The position numbers and the translations under genes are program-made. A stretch of 6,543 nt of DNA, from contig JAHHRQ010000091.1 of NCBI GenBank assembly GCA_020025715.1, positions 1 through 6,543 of the forward strand. The letters are read 5' to 3'. The DNA is from Oscillospiraceae bacterium. Its GTDB lineage: Bacteria; Bacillota; Clostridia; Oscillospirales; Oscillospiraceae. The notes beneath the pieces were generated by a model that worked only from the letters and a program-made list of their open reading frames with translations, was not told the origin of the DNA and searched no databases. Shown piece by piece: positions 6,454 through 6,543 of the stretch; the first letter of the stretch is position 1, and every line of letters starts with the position of its first letter.

Positions 6454-6543
6454 GCATAATTTGCCTCTCATCAGACAAATATTGAGTATTACACAAAAAT
6501 GCGGTAATAATTTTAGCAGTTTTTCCGCCATGCAGGATTAAAC
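6454..6543. other. AT-rich sequence upstream of the operon
   Basis: Apart from the palindrome at 6459-6480, I see no supportable gene or RNA here. A minus-strand frame beginning at the ATG at 6531 runs about 40 codons but has no ribosome binding site and crosses the promoter. The neighbouring gene lies outside the window. Confidence 0.5.
6459..6480. promoter_or_regulatory. Imperfect palindrome upstream of the glgB promoter (possible operator)
   Basis: ATTTGCCT (6459-6466) and AGACAAAT (6473-6480) are inverted copies with one mismatch, separated by 6 bp. With transcription starting near 6418 the site covers about -41 to -62, directly behind the -35 box, where activators or operator-binding repressors often sit. 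It does not fit the CcpA cre consensus: the centre is not CG and the TG-to-CA spacing is wrong. No regulator can be named, and short AT-rich palindromes can arise by chance. Confidence 0.3.

Noticed and set aside
6495..6528. Possible terminator of an upstream minus-strand gene
   Set aside because: GCGG and CCGC can pair across a 20-nt loop, followed by ATTTTT, but the stem has only 4 GC pairs with a mismatch next to them, too weak to call.
6404..6531. Small minus-strand frame of about 40 codons starting at the ATG at 6531
   Set aside because: It has no ribosome binding site, shows no recognisable sequence, and runs through the promoter elements.

Overview
The window holds three genes, all on the minus strand and read from the right end to the left: glgB (glycogen branching enzyme), glgA (glycogen synthase) and a cytoplasmic GH13 alpha-glucan hydrolase of the neopullulanase/pullulanase/cyclomaltodextrinase type. 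Almost every base from 22 to 6389 is coding. The arrangement looks like one transcription unit: a sigma-A-type promoter lies just upstream of glgB, a 102-bp gap with a GC-rich hairpin separates glgB from glgA, and glgA overlaps the GH13 gene by 13 nt.

The source is probably a Gram-positive anaerobe of the Clostridia, perhaps an Oscillospiraceae/Ruminococcaceae-type gut bacterium. This is inferred from AGGAG-type ribosome binding sites, TTG/TATAAT promoter elements, moderate GC content, a GlgB without an N1 domain, and the clostridial look of the GH13 enzyme. No marker gene fixes the taxonomy.

Layout. 6390-6543: leader with an imperfect palindrome, a promoter and the glgB ribosome binding site. 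6389-4092: glgB, whose last ~138 codons are a low-complexity Ala/Glu/Lys/Pro tail ending in 15 lysines among 21 residues. 4091-3990: intercistronic gap with a 9-bp stem ending just before the glgA Shine-Dalgarno. 3989-2511: glgA. 2523-22: GH13 hydrolase with a ~200-residue N-terminal region I cannot assign. 1-21: downstream sequence, cut off by the window.

How they work together (family knowledge plus inference): GlgA extends alpha-1,4 chains from ADP-glucose, GlgB adds alpha-1,6 branches, and the GH13 enzyme would cut alpha-1,4 and/or alpha-1,6 bonds in the same cytoplasmic polymer or its dextrins. ADP-glucose pyrophosphorylase (glgC/glgD) and phosphorylase (glgP) are not in the window. The core biology is ordinary glycogen metabolism. 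The oddest feature is the polyampholytic, poly-lysine-ended tail on GlgB; next are the unassigned N-terminal region of the hydrolase and the coupled synthase/hydrolase pair.
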